NCBI GenBank assembly: GCA_003151155.1
Contig: PLWX01000139.1
Location: forward strand, 1-34,663
DNA: 34,663 nt
DNA from: Acidobacteriaceae bacterium
GTDB lineage: Bacteria > Acidobacteriota > Terriglobia > Terriglobales > Acidobacteriaceae
Reading direction: 5' to 3'
Made by a program: the position numbers and the translations under genes. Below, one piece after another: positions 17,797-25,715 of the stretch; the stretch's first letter is position 1, and the number at the start of each line of letters is the position of its first letter. Under the pieces are notes generated by a model that ran no database searches, had not been told where the DNA came from, and worked only from the letters and a program-made list of their open reading frames with translations.

Positions 17797-18237
17797 ATGG
17801 AGCCTACGCCCCCATTCCCCCAACAGACCGGGGATCCCAGAACCGACGCGAGTACGCCGACTTATCCGGACGAACGCGCTCGCGCCGAACGAGGACAGGC
17901 CAACTTGGGCGCAGCCGATCCACTTGATACTTCCCATCCCGGGCCGGTGCTCGCCTACGTGCGCACTCCTTCCGGCGTCTCCTCCGAAAACAGAACCCGT
18001 TCCGTCTGGCCGCGCCGCTTGATGCTTATCATCTTCGTCGTCTTTTGCATGGAAGTCGGCATCATGCTCGCCGTCCTTCCCTGGAAACAGGTCTGGACCA
18101 ACAACCCGATGGTCTTGCGGATGCCCAGCCTCCGCGCCTTCCTCGGCAACTACTTCGTCCGCGGCCTCTTCTCCGGCCTCGGCTTCGTCGACCTCTGGAT
18201 CGGCTTCTGGGAAGCCGTGCATTATTCCGAAGACTAG
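17797..18237 (+). CDS. Small membrane protein of unknown function (146 aa)
   Basis: The frame is open far upstream inside the TPR gene. The ATG at 17797, 11 nt after that gene's stop, gives a sensible protein: ~75 hydrophilic Pro/Thr-rich residues (MEPTPPFPQQTGDPRTD...), a strong membrane helix (LMLIIFVVFCMEVGIMLAVL), a short loop, then an amphipathic region (NYFVRGLFSGLGFVDLWIGF) that may be a second membrane segment. The ribosome binding site is weak, suggesting coupling to the upstream gene. I do not recognise the family. It is last in the operon, before a strong terminator. Confidence 0.7.
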   Translation: MEPTPPFPQQTGDPRTDASTPTYPDERARAERGQANLGAADPLDTSHPGPVLAYVRTPSGVSSENRTRSVWPRRLMLIIFVVFCMEVGIMLAVLPWKQVWTNNPMVLRMPSLRAFLGNYFVRGLFSGLGFVDLWIGFWEAVHYSED

Positions 18238-18260
18238 ATCGCGATCTTATTCATAAAAAC

Positions 18261-18285
18261 GACCGCCCTCACGGGCGGTCTTTTT
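18261..18285. terminator. Strong bidirectional intrinsic terminator
   Basis: An 8-bp GC-rich stem GACCGCCC / GGGCGGTC with a TCAC loop is followed by TTTTT on the plus strand and preceded by AAAAAC, which reads GTTTTT on the minus strand. It serves the TPR operon and the converging M16 peptidase gene. Confidence 0.92.
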
Positions 18286-18313
18286 GCGTGGGTCTTCTCT
18301 TTTACGGCCTTCC

Positions 18314-21169
18314 CTACTGCACTTTTCCCGCCGCCGCCGATCCGCCCTTGACCGGCTCCGCATCCGTGCTCCACAACTCGATCGGACCGAGTTTCAGATC
18401 TTGCAAACTCGTTTCGACTTTGCTCCGATCGCCCACCGTCACCAGCAGGAAGTTTTCCGGATGCACATATTGATTCGCCACCCGCGACGTATCTTCCGCC
18501 GTCACGCCCTCGATCATCGCCGGTAGCTTGCGGTTGTAATCGAGCGGCAGATGATAGAGCCACAGGCTGCCCGTCCCGCTCGCGATCGAACCGAGGCTCT
18601 CGAAATCCCCTGGCAGCGAACGGATCACACTGTCTTTCGCCATGCGCAACTCGTCCGTCGAAAGGGGCTCCGTCCGAATGCGTCCCAGTTCATTGAAGAG
18701 CTCATGCACTGCCGGCGCGGTCACGTCGGAACGTACTTGCGCGCCAGCAATAAACGGTCCTGCGCCGCGGCGGAACAGGTACCGCGAAAACGCGCCGTAC
18801 GTGTAGCCGTTCTTCTCCCGCAGGTTCATGTTGATACGCGCCGAGAACAGGCCGCCGAGCATCGTGTTCATGACCGTGACCGGAGCATAGTCCGGACTGC
18901 TGCGCGGCAATCCCACGCCAAACGCCAGGATCACCGATTGCGGCGCGCCCGGTTGATCCACCAGCACGATCTTCCGCGTCGGCGCCGAGATCGCGGTCGG
19001 CGATTCACTTGGCTTGCCCGAGCCCTTCCAGCTTCCGAAATATTGCTTCGCCAATTCTCGTGCGCGCGCTTCGGTGATGTCCCCGGCAAAAATCAGTGCC
19101 GAAGTTTCCGGAGTGTAGTGCGTCTTCCAGAAATTCTGGAGGTCGTCGTGCGTGGTCGATTTCAAACTGTCCGCCGTTCCCAACTCCACGTAGCCATACG
19201 GGCTGTCGCTCCCATACAGCGCACGATCTGCAACCTGGATCGCAAGTTGGATCGGTTCATCGCGAAGTTGCAGCAGCGCCGTCTGTCGCTGCTGCCGTAT
19301 CCGCTCGATCTCGTTCTCGGCAAATGCCGGATGCAGCACCAGGTCCGACATCAATTCGAGTGCCGGCGTGGTGTTGTTGCTCAACACATTCACGCTGATC
19401 GATGCGCTGTCATACGTGGTGGCCTGCTGCAGCGTCGCGCCGATGCGGTCGGTATCATCCGCGATCTGCGGAGCCGTGCGTGCAGCCGTACCTTCCGTCA
19501 ACATCGCGGTCGTGAAGTCCGCAATGCCTGGCTTGTTCGGCGAATTGGCTTCTGCACCGCCAAGAGCTTCGAAGCGAATCGCCAGCAGCGGCAGGCTATG
19601 GTCTTCCACCAGGAACACTTTCAATCCGTTGTCCTGGCTCAGCTCCGTCGGTACGGGCAATTCGAGCTTCGGCTGCGGACCCGGTTTCGGCGCACTCGCG
19701 CGCCAAGCCTCGGCGGTTTCAAATTGTGCCGTGTGTTCCGGAACAATCTTCACATCCGCGTCGGTGTTCTCCGGGCTTCGCGGAACATCGTCGATAATTT
19801 TCTTGCCCGCGATGCAATCGATCACCACCCTCTGGTTGTGTCCCAGAGTGCTCTTCGCATATTTCTGGATCGACGCGGTCGTCACCGCGTCATAACGCGC
19901 GATGTCCTTTGGCAGATATCCCGGATCGCCGAGGTACTGGTTGTAGTAATTCAGCATGTCGGCGGTGCCGCCCGACCCGCCAAGGCGTTCGAGGTTCCGA
20001 ATCTTGTTCGCCTCGATCGTATTGCGTGCGCGTTCCAACTCCGCTGCCGTCGGACCGTTCGCCACCAGCGCGTCGATTTCCGCGCTCGCCGCTTTCTCAA
20101 GATCTTCGGGCTTCACATTCGGCTTCGCGGTAATTTCGCAGACGAAAGGCGACCCCAATTCCAGCGACTGGTGATAACACGTCGCTTCCTGTGCGATCTG
20201 TTGCTCATACACCAGCTTGCGATACAGCCGGCTCGACTTCCCGCCGCCCAGGATCTGCGCCGTCACTTCCATATCCGCGTCGCCTTCCGCAAACGCAACC
20301 GGCGACAGCCAGCCAAGAATGACCCTCGGCAGCTGCACTGTATCCGTCACCGTCTGCCGCCGCTCGCTGGTGATCGCCGGAGCTTTCCGATCCACCGCTT
20401 CCGGTTTCGGCCCGGATGGGAAGGTGCCGAAATACTTCTCCACCAGCGCCTTCGTCTTCGACTTGTTGATATCGCCCACGATCACGACGGTCGAATTGTT
20501 GGGCGTGTAGTACTGCTTGAAGAAGTCACGCACATCCGCCAGCCGCGCCGCTTCGATATCCGCGTGCGACCCGATCACTGACGCGTAGTAAGGATGATCC
20601 TTGGGATACAGTTCGTGATACAGGGCTTCTTCTGCCAAACCGTAAGGCACGCCCTCTCCACTCTGCCGTCGCTCGTTGCGCACCACGTCTCGCTGGTTCG
20701 CCAGCTTGGTGCGATCCAGTGTGTCCAGCAGAAATCCCATGCGATCGCTCTCCAGCCACAGTGCCAGCTCCAGCTGGTTGGCCGGCAGCGTCTCGTAGTA
20801 ATTCGTGCGGTCGAAATCCGTACTGCCGTTGATGTCTGACGCTCCCGCCGCTTCCAGGTATTTGAAGTGCGCCTTCTCGCCAACGTGCTTCGACCCTTCG
20901 AACATCATGTGCTCGAAGAGGTGAGCGAACCCCGTCCGGCCCGCGCGTTCCTTCATCGGCCCCACGTGATACCACAGGTCCACCGCCGCCATCGGCAGCC
21001 GGTGATCTTCAAGCAGAATCACCTCGAGCCCGTTGGAGAGTTTGTACTTCTCGTAGGCCAGGTGCGGAACTTGCAATGGCTTCGTCTCCACGCTGGCCGC
21101 TAGTGCAAAGCTCGATAGCATGAGAGAAAGCAATCCTGAGGCAAATAGGATGGCACGGCGGTAACTCAT
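18314..21169 (-). CDS. Two-domain M16 family zinc peptidase, exported
   Basis: The ATG at 21169 follows GGAGG by 6 nt; the longer frame to 21193 lacks this site. The 951-residue protein has a signal peptide (1-24, ...FALAA) and two M16 units in tandem. The first is catalytic, with the inverted zinc motif HLFEH (H83, E86, H87) and the distal glutamate E166 in 'RNERRQS'. The second half ('NGLKVFLVEDHSLPLLAIRFE...') lacks HxxEH and is structural, as in fused PqqL/pitrilysin-like proteins. The pair would form the clamshell that degrades peptides, here in the periplasm. It is monocistronic, with a shared terminator. Confidence 0.93.
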   Translation of the reverse strand: MSYRRAILFASGLLSLMLSSFALAASVETKPLQVPHLAYEKYKLSNGLEVILLEDHRLPMAAVDLWYHVGPMKERAGRTGFAHLFEHMMFEGSKHVGEKAHFKYLEAAGASDINGSTDFDRTNYYETLPANQLELALWLESDRMGFLLDTLDRTKLANQRDVVRNERRQSGEGVPYGLAEEALYHELYPKDHPYYASVIGSHADIEAARLADVRDFFKQYYTPNNSTVVIVGDINKSKTKALVEKYFGTFPSGPKPEAVDRKAPAITSERRQTVTDTVQLPRVILGWLSPVAFAEGDADMEVTAQILGGGKSSRLYRKLVYEQQIAQEATCYHQSLELGSPFVCEITAKPNVKPEDLEKAASAEIDALVANGPTAAELERARNTIEANKIRNLERLGGSGGTADMLNYYNQYLGDPGYLPKDIARYDAVTTASIQKYAKSTLGHNQRVVIDCIAGKKIIDDVPRSPENTDADVKIVPEHTAQFETAEAWRASAPKPGPQPKLELPVPTELSQDNGLKVFLVEDHSLPLLAIRFEALGGAEANSPNKPGIADFTTAMLTEGTAARTAPQIADDTDRIGATLQQATTYDSASISVNVLSNNTTPALELMSDLVLHPAFAENEIERIRQQRQTALLQLRDEPIQLAIQVADRALYGSDSPYGYVELGTADSLKSTTHDDLQNFWKTHYTPETSALIFAGDITEARARELAKQYFGSWKGSGKPSESPTAISAPTRKIVLVDQPGAPQSVILAFGVGLPRSSPDYAPVTVMNTMLGGLFSARINMNLREKNGYTYGAFSRYLFRRGAGPFIAGAQVRSDVTAPAVHELFNELGRIRTEPLSTDELRMAKDSVIRSLPGDFESLGSIASGTGSLWLYHLPLDYNRKLPAMIEGVTAEDTSRVANQYVHPENFLLVTVGDRSKVETSLQDLKLGPIELWSTDAEPVKGGSAAAGKVQ

Positions 21170-21398
21170 GAGAATCCTCCAAGGGTGAGGCAATTTGGGA
21201 AGACACCAGTATGGGAAGCCGAGGCTCGGCCCGGACGCTTGGTAGTGTTACATACGCAGTCCGCATCGCGCGAGTTCCCTCCCACCTAAACCCAACAGAA
21301 ACATAAAGTTCCAGTAAAATTCACGCCTTCGAGTGTTCCTCAAACAACTTCCCACGATAAAACGCGTTCTGTATGCTGGTAAACGCGAAACGATCAAA

Positions 21399-22289
21399 AT
21401 GCCAGATAAGCCGATTCCCAAAGCCTCCCGCTCTCTACTCGCTTACGAAAACCCAAAGTTCACCAATGGACCCGACGGTCGCCCGCTCCGCATTCTCTCC
21501 GAGTACTCCGAGCCTCTCGCGCGCTTCCGCCGCGAACGCATTCAGGACACCATTGTCTTCTTCGGATCCGCCCGCTTTCACAGCCGCTCCGCCGCGGAAG
21601 AACACCTTCAGCTCTTAGAGAAACCCGGCTCCGCGCAACCCGCGCCTCCCGAAGAACAGGAACGCGTCCGTCTCGCCCATGCCGACGTGCAGATGGCCCG
21701 CTACTACGAAGACGCTCGCCGTCTCGCCTACCTGCTCGGCAATTGGAGTAAAGGCCTCGGCGGCAAACGACATCGTTTCGTAGTCACTACCGGCGGAGGT
21801 CCCGGCATCATGGAAGCCGCCAACCTCGGCGCTTACGAAGCCGGAGCGAAATCCATCGGCCTCAACATCCATTTGCCCTTCGAGCAGATGCCGAACCCTT
21901 ACATCACGCCTGAACTCAATTTCGAGTTCCATTACTTCTTCATGCGTAAGCTGTGGTTCGCGTACTTGGCGAAGGCGCTCGTGATTTTCCCAGGCGGCTT
22001 CGGCACCTTCGACGAACTCTTCGAAATTCTCACCCTCGCGCAAACTGAAAAACTGGCGAAGAAAATTACCGTCGTCATTTACGGCAGCGAATATTGGAAG
22101 AAAGTTATCAACTTCCAGGCTTTCGTCGACGCCGGCGCCATCTCGCCTAAAGATCTCGAGCTCTTCAAGATGTGCGACACCCCGGAAGAGGCCTTTGACT
22201 ATCTCCGCGGGAGCCTGACCGAATATCATCTCGGCAATCAGTCCCTGCAGAAAGGCAAGTCTCCCGAGATCGCCAAGACCCGCATGTAA
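21399..22289 (+). CDS. LOG-family protein (lysine-decarboxylase-like nucleotide hydrolase)
   Basis: A 296-residue Rossmann-type protein with both LOG signatures, 'GGGPGIMEAANLGAYEAG' and 'FPGGFGTFDELFEILTL'. Family members are usually phosphoribohydrolases that cleave nucleoside 5'-monophosphates to base and ribose-5-phosphate; the old 'lysine decarboxylase' label is a misnomer. It is larger than plant LOG (~215 residues), with an N-terminal extension of ~90 residues. ATG 21399 has a weak ribosome binding site; GTG at 21333 would add 22 residues (FLKQLPTIKRVLYAGKRE...) of uncertain reality. Confidence 0.88.
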   Translation: MPDKPIPKASRSLLAYENPKFTNGPDGRPLRILSEYSEPLARFRRERIQDTIVFFGSARFHSRSAAEEHLQLLEKPGSAQPAPPEEQERVRLAHADVQMARYYEDARRLAYLLGNWSKGLGGKRHRFVVTTGGGPGIMEAANLGAYEAGAKSIGLNIHLPFEQMPNPYITPELNFEFHYFFMRKLWFAYLAKALVIFPGGFGTFDELFEILTLAQTEKLAKKITVVIYGSEYWKKVINFQAFVDAGAISPKDLELFKMCDTPEEAFDYLRGSLTEYHLGNQSLQKGKSPEIAKTRM

Positions 22290-22350
22290 CCGGCGGAGAT
22301 ACGCGCACTCTCCTGCGTCCAAACGCGCTTTGCGCTAATCTATTAACTGG

Positions 22351-23592
22351 ATGACCACGCTCGCTCCCAAACCGCCGGTCTATGAGCGCCTGCATTACCG
22401 CGAAATCCTCGCGGTCTCGATCGAGACCTTTCGCTCCAACAAGGTCCGCTTCGCGCTCACCGCTCTCGGCATGGTCATCGGCACCGCATCGCTCATCCTC
22501 GTCGTCACCATCGGACTGACCGGCAAGCAATACATCCTTCGCGAGATCAACGCCATCGGCGCCAACATGATCACCGCCAACTACGAAGGCGGCACCATCT
22601 ACGGCACTTCAGGCAGCAACGACTTCATGACCCTCGACGACATCAAGGCGATTCGCGCCCAGGTGCCCGGCATCGTGGCGGCCTCGCCAATGATCCAGCT
22701 CCACGACCAGGTCCCCGTTCCCGGCGGCAAAGAGCGGGATGTGTTGATCCTCGGTGTCTCTTCGGAATATCAATTCGTCCGTAACCTCATCATGCCCGCG
22801 GGCCGCTTCTTCGACGAGTACGACACTAACGCGCGCAACAAGGTCGCTCTCATCACGAAGCCCCTCGCGATCCGCTTATTTGGTTCGGAAGATGAAGCCG
22901 TAGGCGCTTCGATCAAGCTCAACGGGCTACCCTTCACCATCATCGGAACCTTTCGCGAGCGCGTCGAAACTTTCGGGCAGTCGGAAATCTCTGACGACAC
23001 CATCCTCATTCCATCAACCGTCGCACGCTATTTCACCGATACTGACGCCGTAAAGAACCTCTTCTTCTCCATGTCCGACTCCGAACGCGTTCCTACCGCC
23101 GCGAAGGAAATTCAGGCAGTGCTGCAAGCGCGTCATCGTCCCGAGTCGGTTTATAAAGTTGAAGACCTGACCCAGCTTCTCGATGTCGCGGCAAAGACCG
23201 CCAACGCCCTTACAGCGGTGTTGTTATTGATTTCCGCCGTCACCCTGCTCGTCAGCGGCGTGGGCATCATGAACATCATGTTGGCCACCGTGAGCTCGCG
23301 CATCCGCGAGATTGGTGTACGCAAAGCCGTTGGCGCGACGAACCAGGAGATTCGTCTCCAGTTCCTGACCGAAGCTGTACTCATTTCGTTGGTTGGCGGC
23401 GCTGTCGGCATCGTTGCCGGCCTTGCTATCCCGGTCTCGTTGCGGTTCTTCACGGACTACCGCGTGCCCATCTCCGGCCTCTCGATCATCATCGCGATCG
23501 TAGTCTCGTCCATGGTCGGCGTACTCTTCGGCACCGTCCCGGCCACCCGCGCCGCACAACTCGACCCCGTGGAGAGCTTGCGCTATGAGTAA
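22351..23592 (+). CDS. MacB/FtsX-type ABC permease without ATPase (413 aa)
   Basis: The same build as the pair at 6716-9271. It opens 'HYREILAVSIETFRSNKVRFAL' and has a first membrane segment (LGMVIGTASLILVVTIGLTG), a periplasmic domain and an FtsX domain with 'MLATVSSRIREIGVRKAVGA'. It ends 'VPATRAAQLDPVESLRYE'. No ATPase gene is adjacent. The stop overlaps the next small gene by 8 bp, so the downstream 52-residue protein and the PF04020-like protein probably depend on its translation. The substrate is unknown; relatives export peptides, macrolides or lipoproteins. Confidence 0.88.
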   Translation: MTTLAPKPPVYERLHYREILAVSIETFRSNKVRFALTALGMVIGTASLILVVTIGLTGKQYILREINAIGANMITANYEGGTIYGTSGSNDFMTLDDIKAIRAQVPGIVAASPMIQLHDQVPVPGGKERDVLILGVSSEYQFVRNLIMPAGRFFDEYDTNARNKVALITKPLAIRLFGSEDEAVGASIKLNGLPFTIIGTFRERVETFGQSEISDDTILIPSTVARYFTDTDAVKNLFFSMSDSERVPTAAKEIQAVLQARHRPESVYKVEDLTQLLDVAAKTANALTAVLLLISAVTLLVSGVGIMNIMLATVSSRIREIGVRKAVGATNQEIRLQFLTEAVLISLVGGAVGIVAGLAIPVSLRFFTDYRVPISGLSIIIAIVVSSMVGVLFGTVPATRAAQLDPVESLRYE

Positions 23593-23743
23593 AAATCAAC
23601 CACCCGACCCGAAGCCGGATCCCTCGCAGCAGCGCGATCATATGCTCGACCACACGTTGGAAGAAAGTTTCCCTGCGAGCGATCCGCCTTCGACCGATCC
23701 CGATCCGCTCCCAGAACCTGGTCACACAGATAAGGAAGACTAA
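23585..23743 (+). CDS. 52-residue protein with the ESFPASDPPS motif
   Basis: ATG 23585 lies inside the end of the permease gene (8-bp overlap, different frame) and the frame runs to TAA at 23741-23743. The product is acidic and proline-rich and carries 'LDHTLEESFPASDPPSTDPD'. This ESFPASDPP motif recurs in many small, uncharacterised bacterial proteins, often stress-associated, so I regard the gene as real. No signal peptide or membrane helix. The next gene starts 2 nt after its stop, and that gene's AAGGAAG ribosome binding site lies in the last codons here. No molecular function is known to me. Confidence 0.75.
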   Translation: MSKNQPPDPKPDPSQQRDHMLDHTLEESFPASDPPSTDPDPLPEPGHTDKED

Positions 23744-23745
23744 CT

Positions 23746-24102
23746 ATGCGTTGGATAATTCACTGGATTGTGAATGCTGCCTGCCTCGCCATCGTCGTGT
23801 ACCTCGTCCCCGGATTCCATGTCAGCGGCGTCGCCGCCCTCTTCATCGCAGCTCTCGTTCTCGGTATCGTGAACGCCACCATCGGCTTCTTCCTCAAGGT
23901 CGCGACCTTCCCGCTTACCATTCTGACCTTCGGGATTTTCTGGCTGGTGATTAACGCGCTGATGATCGAACTGGTCGGCAACATCGTGCCCGGTTTCTAC
24001 GTGCTCAACTTCCGGGCAGCGTTCCTCGGCGCCATCGTTCTGGCGATCGTGAACACCATAATGAAGTGGCTGATGCCGAAGAATGAACCCGTACGCCGCT
24101 AA
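23746..24102 (+). CDS. PF04020-type (YvlD / 'phage holin 4_2') membrane protein
   Basis: A 118-residue protein with four hydrophobic segments and the family pattern: 'IIHWIVNAACLAIVVYLVPGFHVSG', 'ALVLGIVNATIGFFLKVATFPLTILTFGIF', 'VINALMIELVGNIVPGF', then 'AIVLAIVNTIMKWL' (runs described, not complete). The holin name is historical; chromosomal members are small membrane proteins of unknown role, induced by envelope stress in some Bacillus. No phage genes are nearby. AAGGAAG sits about 8 nt upstream of the ATG. It is third in the permease/small protein/PF04020 cluster. Confidence 0.88.
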   Translation: MRWIIHWIVNAACLAIVVYLVPGFHVSGVAALFIAALVLGIVNATIGFFLKVATFPLTILTFGIFWLVINALMIELVGNIVPGFYVLNFRAAFLGAIVLAIVNTIMKWLMPKNEPVRR

Positions 24103-24293
24103 CCGCGTGAGCGGCGGATAATCTCCGCCGCATCGTTGTCCTGGAAAGGGGCGGATTTCGCGGTACTGGCTCCAATCTTCGGAAAGTAGCAGACGGGTGC
24201 CCCGGGAATCGGACTCGATGTGCTGGCGGAAGCTGGCGGGCAGATGCGATCGCCGGCAAATTGTTGGCGGTCGGTGATGTAGTAGAAAATCAA
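24099..24293 (-). pseudogene. Possible relic with a ThiE-like N-terminal signature
   Basis: A minus-strand frame reads 'LIFYYITDRQQFAGD', close to the opening of many thiamine-phosphate synthases (YYITDR...). It then continues for ~50 residues with no further ThiE features (no IQLREKD, no NDR) to a stop overlapping the PF04020 gene's stop. The frame stays open upstream to about 24320 with no convincing start or ribosome binding site. It may be a decayed fragment, a short unknown gene or a chance match. The interval 24103-24335 holds no other gene I can support. Confidence 0.25.
24111..24131. other. Hairpin just after the PF04020-type gene
   Basis: A perfect 8-bp stem GCGGCGGA / TCCGCCGC around TAATC, directly preceded by a small CCGC-GTGA-GCGG repeat. 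There is no T-run (ATCGTTGTCC follows), so at best it is a transcript-end stabiliser or a factor-dependent stop. Confidence 0.4.
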
Positions 24294-24335
24294 CGTCCAC
24301 GATTCTAATGAAATACCCGTGCCCCGAACCGACTA

Positions 24336-24830
24336 CTACTTTTTTCCCGGACCATAGTCGGTAAGAAATGCCCGGACCTTCTCGGGCACGTAGCTGCTCT
24401 TGCCATCTTCGAGCACGCCCGTGTTTTGCGATTGGATCAGCCTGCCATCGGCATCAAGCGCGTACAGGTGCGGAAACCCGGCAGGCTTAGGAAATTTCGA
24501 CAGAAATTTCTGGTTCTTGTTTTCGTCGCTGTAATTCACGAACACCACGACAAAATTTTTGTCCCGCATTTCCAGTAGATCGGCGTGACTCGCAAAAAAC
24601 TTATCCAGATTGCGGCACCACGAGCACCACTTGCCGCCGACCTCGAGCAGGATGTTCCGATCGCTGCGATGTGCCTCAGCAATCGCCACTTGGAGATCTT
24701 TCGCCGGATCGCGATGCGGATCGTAGCTGCGCACCGATCCGTCCGTGGAAACTTCGCCACTCGGGTCGACCCCGAAACCAGGGAGAACGCTGGCGAATAG
24801 AAGGGCAAGCAGCAGTAGTCGAGGGTTCAT
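24336..24830 (-). CDS. Exported thioredoxin-fold protein (WCSWC)
   Basis: From ATG 24830 the protein has 164 residues: a signal peptide (MNPRLLLLALLFASVLPGFG), a ~30-residue linker, then a thioredoxin fold with WCSWC (C69, C72) in 'LEVGGKWCSWCRNLDKFF'. The cis-proline loop 'KPAGFPHLYALDADG' follows. It resembles periplasmic thioredoxin-like/DsbD-gamma-type proteins that reduce or isomerise disulfides. The hydrophobic CSWC rather than CGPC suggests a specialised partner. A GTG at 24851 would add seven residues before the signal peptide and is less likely. It appears monocistronic. Confidence 0.87.
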   Translation of the reverse strand: MNPRLLLLALLFASVLPGFGVDPSGEVSTDGSVRSYDPHRDPAKDLQVAIAEAHRSDRNILLEVGGKWCSWCRNLDKFFASHADLLEMRDKNFVVVFVNYSDENKNQKFLSKFPKPAGFPHLYALDADGRLIQSQNTGVLEDGKSSYVPEKVRAFLTDYGPGKK

Positions 24831-24911
24831 AGCAGACCAAGCTTCGCCCACCGCGGGAGGCTTTGCAGTGACACCCGGCTTCCACGACCCATTTTGGAAC
24901 CAAAAAGCAAC

Positions 24912-24933
24912 AGCCAGGCAGTTTTGCCTGGCT
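24912..24933 (-). terminator. Hairpin, candidate minus-strand terminator
   Basis: A perfect 9-bp stem AGCCAGGCA / TGCCTGGCT with a 4-nt loop. On the minus strand it is followed by GTTGCTTTTTGG. It would end transcripts coming from the 75-residue gene at 25185-25412, though 250 bp lie between. On the plus strand a T5 run occurs only ~15 nt later. Confidence 0.55.
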
Positions 24934-25184
24934 GAAGTTATCGCTCTTTTTGCTCGCGCGTCTCGTCCGGTTTCTGGCGGCGTACACGAGCAGCGATCCG
25001 ACCTTGATATAGCGGCACCGGAGTTCGTTATCTTCTCTCGGTGCCTGTGGCCCTTGGTCCCGGTTTACTCCATGTCATCGCATGGAGTGGGGAGTGTCTT
25101 ATTGCTTACTGGGGCCTGCAACTTACTTTAGTAATTGATAACGTTGGTGTTGGCCTCAGGCGGCACCGCTACCGCCCTCGCTGC
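24934..25184. other. Intergenic stretch without a supported gene
   Basis: Short frames cross this stretch but none has a ribosome binding site or recognisable protein. It contains the perfect inverted repeat ACTCCATG-tcatcg-CATGGAGT (25067-25088) and a looser pair CGGCACCG / CGGTGCC (around 25012-25055). Together these could fold into a branched RNA, but no T-run follows and no known RNA family matches. Confidence 0.4.
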
Positions 25185-25412
25185 CTAGTTCACAAACGCA
25201 ATCGTTTCCAATTCCCGTTGAATTGCCTCGATCGAACATCCGTCGACCTCGGCGCGAAGCGCTGCATTCCGCGCTTCTTCAGGCGAGACGCCGTATCCGC
25301 GCCCCACCAGGAACATCTGCATTAGCTCGGCGGCCTCACGGAAATCCGACACTCCCTGCAGGAGCTCGGTTCTCAGTGCCGTCAGCTCTGGCTCCGAAAA
25401 CTTCTCCACCAT
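25185..25412 (-). CDS. Small helical protein of unknown function (75 aa)
   Basis: The frame extends to 25529, but ATG 25412 is preceded by GGAGGTGA with a 5-nt spacer, one of the best ribosome binding sites in the window. The product is soluble and almost wholly helical by composition: 'MVEKFSEPELTALRTELLQG', 'DFREAAELMQMFLVGRGYG', 'SPEEARNAALRAEVDGCSIE'. One cysteine. No family recognised. A small inverted repeat CGACC-tac-GGGTCG lies just upstream in the leader. Confidence 0.7.
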   Translation of the reverse strand: MVEKFSEPELTALRTELLQGVSDFREAAELMQMFLVGRGYGVSPEEARNAALRAEVDGCSIEAIQRELETIAFVN

Positions 25413-25715
25413 CTTTCTCACCTCCGACCCGTAGGTCGTATGTACATTTGACTCGGTGAGGGGGCGGATAGTTGCAAGCAATTTCGTTGCCGAAGCGTGC
25501 AACCTTCCAAAGAACCCCACCAGAATCACTTGCCTGAAGGATTAGAACCCGAGCCCCACTGCGATGTTTCGCAATGTATGCCCTTCCCCCGGCAAAACTA
25601 ATCCCACGGGAGCGGCAGATGAGTGTCCCGAACAGGGTACTTAACCACGTTCATGCTGCACTACCTATAACGGCAGATTCTCCGTGCGCCTTTAGCTCGG
25701 ATCGCTTATCACCCT
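25413..25715. other. Intergenic stretch, no gene seen
   Basis: About 300 bp between the 75-residue gene and the end of the aminotransferase gene. It should hold the promoter of the 75-residue gene; TTGCAA at about 25470-25475 (minus strand) could be a -35 but no matching -10 is evident. No tRNA, repeat or terminator was found downstream of the aminotransferase stop. Confidence 0.4.

Noticed and set aside
18551-20581. 676-residue plus-strand frame opposite the M16 peptidase gene
   Set aside because: Arg/His-rich shadow translation of a well-supported gene.
23746-24102. Prophage suggested by the 'phage holin' family name
   Set aside because: No other phage gene, integrase or attachment repeat nearby; PF04020 members are common chromosomal membrane proteins.
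25530-25580. tRNA-like GGTTCTAATCC stretch on the minus strand
   Set aside because: The flanks do not form a T-arm, and no acceptor, D or anticodon stems can be drawn.
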